Source of the DNA: Bacillota bacterium
GTDB lineage: Bacteria > Bacillota > Dehalobacteriia > UBA4068
Assembly: GCA_009778255.1 (NCBI GenBank)
Contig: WRKD01000124.1
Location: forward strand, 1-7,532
Length of the DNA: 7,532 nt
Direction: 5' to 3'
Shown here: positions 4,812-7,532 of the stretch, piece by piece
Layout of the letters: each line of letters begins with the position of its first letter
How positions within the stretch are numbered: the first letter of the stretch is position 1
Translations under genes and position numbers: made by a program
Notes under the pieces: generated by a model
What the model was told of the DNA's origin: nothing
Database searches by the model: none
What the model saw: the letters and a program-made list of their open reading frames with translations, nothing else

Positions 4812-7532
4812 TTAATCTTCAATAACCTCGAATTCGGTGAAATCGTCGACAATTTCCTCGACAATTTCTGTACTGTTAAATTCTTCTATTACTTCTGGCA
4901 CATATTCCAGAACCGGCGCCGGGGCCGTAACAGTAAGCGGGTTAACAACGGGTAGCGAGAGATACGTATTGGGGCCGATGTTTACAGTAAACTCGGTTGC
5001 GACACGTGGGCGATAAGTGAAGAAAGGATCTGAACCAAAGAGAATGAGCCCAATCTTGTTCCCTTTGCTAAAGTTGTATTCGGTTACATCCATTTCCCAG
5101 GTGTAGGAATTGAAGTTGGCTGCTGTGGGGGTAGATGTTCCATAAGGAATGATATTTTGGGCTTGGAATACATAATTAGCATGCCAGTTTCCGCCTTTTT
5201 CAATGTTAGAAAGCCCGGGGACATCTATGGTGATTGTGCCATCAGGGTTGGGATTGCGAACATCGACCGAACCCATAGCCACGATCTTTAAAGTAGTTCC
5301 CCATTCAACCAGCATGGCTGAAATAACACCAACATTTTTATCGGCTGCTACTTCGGCGGTTACTTTTGTGAAGCCGCTGATGGTGAAGTTTTCCGGTATA
5401 TCCATCAAATACAGCAAGCGATCGTTGATAGCTTTGGTTTGGCTAAGGCTGTTGAATAAAGTGCCTGCGCTGAGGCTGGCATGCCGGTTAGTGCTGCTGC
5501 TCCAAGCAGTTGTTGAATCGAAGCCGCCTACAATCCAGTTTCTCCATCTGGGCTGACCGCTACTGGGCAAATTACCGCCTTCACCGGCCATGATCTTAGC
5601 AGCGTCTAACCAGCCATTATTGCGTATATGGGCTGCCAAGCCGTTATTAACAGTTTCGTAATTAGGTACGGTACGGGTGAGGGTTGGCAATAATTCGTCT
5701 TTAAATACTAGAGGAGTAACAGTTTGCGGTGGTGTTAATGATAAGGCGCCTACTCTGTCTCCGGCAGGATAGAATTTTTGATAAGCGGTATTTCTGGGGA
5801 ATGTATCGTAGGTGTTCCATACAGAACCTAAATTACTCTGAATGGTGTAATTGGGCGCTCTTTCGGTAATATCGCTATCTATGCCGAACAGATAATAATC
5901 TGTCCAATCGATTAGGTTATTACCGGTGGTAACCCAAATACCGCTGGAGGTGGTAACTTGGCCATGTCCGCCTTGAGAGAAAACACCTTTAATTACTTCT
6001 ACGCCGTAGTATTTGAGCATTTCATTATATTGAGCGGTATTTCTAAATTTAACATTGTCGTCGTTAAAACCATGTCCCATGATTACGCCTACATCCTTAC
6101 GCATATCATTACCATAGGCGAGGGGATTTCTTTCATCCCAGAAGGGGCTGTAATCACCATTTTCCGGTGTTGCTTCATGCATAAGATACTCTTCCCATTT
6201 CCACCATTTATCCCATATCGAGGCAGAGGCGGCAAAAGGTGAAGAAGCATTCCAACCTCGGCCGAAACAGTAGTAAGTTGTAGAGAAAATATCTTCGCCT
6301 TGATATCCGCCGGGGGCATAGGGGGTACCATTCTCGCGATAGTAATTATATGAAAGTGTAACAGGAGCGCCGGGGATAATTGTTCTTAAGCCTTCAACTC
6401 CGGTAATAGCTGCAGCTATGGGTAAGGTGCCGCCGAAAGAAGCCCCGGAAGCCGCCATTTCGCCGCTGGCCCAGTAAGCCTCTACTTCTATGGTGCCTGC
6501 CGCATCCGCATAGCCGCGTATTCTACCATTAAGCCAGTCTACCACAGCTGCAGCGCACAGGCTTTCCTGATACATGCCATATTGCAATATACCTTCCGCG
6601 TAATCACTGCCCAGTACGCTTACTTGAACAAAGGCGTATCCGCGGGGCAGGTAAGTTGCTGCAGACCAGTTGCCTGCGCTGCCACTTAAGGTTGCTGAAG
6701 CGCCGTTAAGCTGTTTGCCTAGGGGTACTCTGGCAGGTGGTAGCCAAGGATAATTCGCAGCTTGCTCGGGGGTATAAACGGTAGCTTTTAGCATACCATC
6801 TTCTAAAAGGTCTTTATACCTTGCCACATGGGCTTCGGCGCCTTTACCTACTACCCTGTCTGTAACACTCTTTAGCGCAGCATAGCTCATATCATTTTCC
6901 GGTCCATATATTCTGTTGCTGTTTACGTCTTTGTTGCTGTTAAGAAAATCTCTGTATTTTTGATGAGAGAATCTGGTCGGCGCCAAACCTTGGTCGGGGA
7001 AGCCGCTATCCAGACGGCCGGAGAAAGCTTGGAAGGCAGTTCCTGTTCCCCCGGTGGTATGGTAGGGGGTAAGTGAAGCGATAACTGGGCAAAGCAGACC
7101 GCCGCGTTCCGGTAAAGTTTCGATGGGCCTTCTGATGAGAACGCGCTGTAAGTCACGCTTACCGTCTAAGTCGGTATCCACAGGTACTTCGATCCAAACC
7201 TGTTCCTGTATAACATTGTTATTATTGAATATGGGCTGGAGCCGTCCGGTATTAACATTATACATAGTCGGGAAATTTACCAAGTTTTTCTGCATAGCCT
7301 CGGTTCCCACTTTGTAAACAGCCAGAGCCAGCGGTGCACATGGCTCGGTGAGCGCCCCTACAAAACCGACCGACGGGTTAACAATAGCTAAAGTAAAAGA
7401 AAGCAGGGCATCGTTTAAATAACCTTCAACATCGGTTTTAACCGTGAATTTTAGCGTCACTATTTTAACAGCGGGGTTGCAAGATTCGCCATAAATCATG
7501 TTCAAGGAAGGAACGCTGCGTACGGAAATCTT
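4812..7532 (-). CDS. S15 / Xaa-Pro dipeptidyl-peptidase-like serine peptidase with N-terminal cohesin-like module; N-terminus cut by window edge
   Basis: Probable exported alpha/beta-hydrolase peptidase releasing Xaa-Pro dipeptides. The frame stays open to 7532 (906 residues seen), so no start is assigned; TTG 7505 is internal. Residues 1-74 (from KISVRSVPS) are the end of a cohesin-like module shared with the propeller protein. A Ca-loop-like DTDLDGKRD is at about 119-127. The S15 hydrolase region (~110-560) has RGYAFVQV, the nucleophile in GASFGGT (Ser365), Asp491 in GFNDDNV and His523 in QGGHGQ, so a complete triad is visible. A PepX_C-like beta-sandwich runs to about 865. The last ~31 residues are highly acidic (12 Asp/Glu, no Lys/Arg). 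Odd: the nucleophile elbow lacks the usual GKSYLGT wording, so specificity could differ (another S15 acylase or esterase is possible). No LPXTG, SLH repeat or transmembrane tail. Gene end is marked by the 4726-4761 hairpin. Confidence 0.87.
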   Translation of the reverse strand, partial: KISVRSVPSLNMIYGESCNPAVKIVTLKFTVKTDVEGYLNDALLSFTLAIVNPSVGFVGALTEPCAPLALAVYKVGTEAMQKNLVNFPTMYNVNTGRLQPIFNNNNVIQEQVWIEVPVDTDLDGKRDLQRVLIRRPIETLPERGGLLCPVIASLTPYHTTGGTGTAFQAFSGRLDSGFPDQGLAPTRFSHQKYRDFLNSNKDVNSNRIYGPENDMSYAALKSVTDRVVGKGAEAHVARYKDLLEDGMLKATVYTPEQAANYPWLPPARVPLGKQLNGASATLSGSAGNWSAATYLPRGYAFVQVSVLGSDYAEGILQYGMYQESLCAAAVVDWLNGRIRGYADAAGTIEVEAYWASGEMAASGASFGGTLPIAAAITGVEGLRTIIPGAPVTLSYNYYRENGTPYAPGGYQGEDIFSTTYYCFGRGWNASSPFAASASIWDKWWKWEEYLMHEATPENGDYSPFWDERNPLAYGNDMRKDVGVIMGHGFNDDNVKFRNTAQYNEMLKYYGVEVIKGVFSQGGHGQVTTSSGIWVTTGNNLIDWTDYYLFGIDSDITERAPNYTIQSNLGSVWNTYDTFPRNTAYQKFYPAGDRVGALSLTPPQTVTPLVFKDELLPTLTRTVPNYETVNNGLAAHIRNNGWLDAAKIMAGEGGNLPSSGQPRWRNWIVGGFDSTTAWSSSTNRHASLSAGTLFNSLSQTKAINDRLLYLMDIPENFTISGFTKVTAEVAADKNVGVISAMLVEWGTTLKIVAMGSVDVRNPNPDGTITIDVPGLSNIEKGGNWHANYVFQAQNIIPYGTSTPTAANFNSYTWEMDVTEYNFSKGNKIGLILFGSDPFFTYRPRVATEFTVNIGPNTYLSLPVVNPLTVTAPAPVLEYVPEVIEEFNSTEIVEEIVDDFTEFEVIED
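4846..4869 (-). repeat. 12-bp tandem duplication in the acidic tail of the S15 gene
   Basis: TCGACAATTTCC is followed at once by TCGACAATTTCT. On the coding strand this gives EIVE then EIVD. Being a multiple of three it keeps the frame and lengthens the acidic C-terminal tail. Confidence 0.7.

Overview
The window suggests a low-to-moderate G+C, proteolytic bacterium of the Bacillota (clostridial or Negativicutes-like). The evidence is strong Shine-Dalgarno sites (AAGGAGGG ahead of pepD), sigma-A-type promoters, AT-rich intergenic DNA, exported proteins with cohesin-like modules, and a PepD-type dipeptidase. The genus cannot be named from the sequence.

All four genes lie on the minus strand, so transcription runs from high to low coordinates. 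In that order they are: (1) 7532-4812, a large S15 / Xaa-Pro dipeptidyl-peptidase-like protein, cut by the window edge at its N-terminus and opening with the end of a cohesin-like module; (2) a 15-bp-stem hairpin terminator at 4726-4761; (3) a sigma-A promoter (TTGATA-17-TATGAT) followed by a complete pepD-type aminoacyl-histidine dipeptidase (4615-3152); (4) an extended -10 promoter followed by an exported seven-repeat RCC1 beta-propeller with a C-terminal cohesin-like module (3067-1406); (5) a 243-bp AT-rich gap with a large inverted repeat and a TTGACA promoter; (6) an exported M6-family zinc metalloprotease (1162 to beyond position 1), cut by the window edge at its C-terminus. I could support no plus-strand gene.

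Three of the four genes concern protein or peptide breakdown. The M6 protease is clearly exported. The S15 enzyme is probably extracellular, judging from its extra module, although its own leader is outside the window. PepD is cytosolic. A plausible reading is a peptide-use locus: exported proteases cut proteins, an exopeptidase trims proline-containing peptides, and PepD finishes dipeptides inside the cell. The propeller protein would be an exported binding or scaffold partner.

The most interesting signal is that the propeller protein and the S15 enzyme share the same module. The last ~74 residues of one and the first ~74 visible residues of the other align without gaps, with about 32 identities by hand count. 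The module is C-terminal in one protein and N-terminal in the other. I saw no CRISPR array, tRNA, rRNA, insertion sequence or known defence system.
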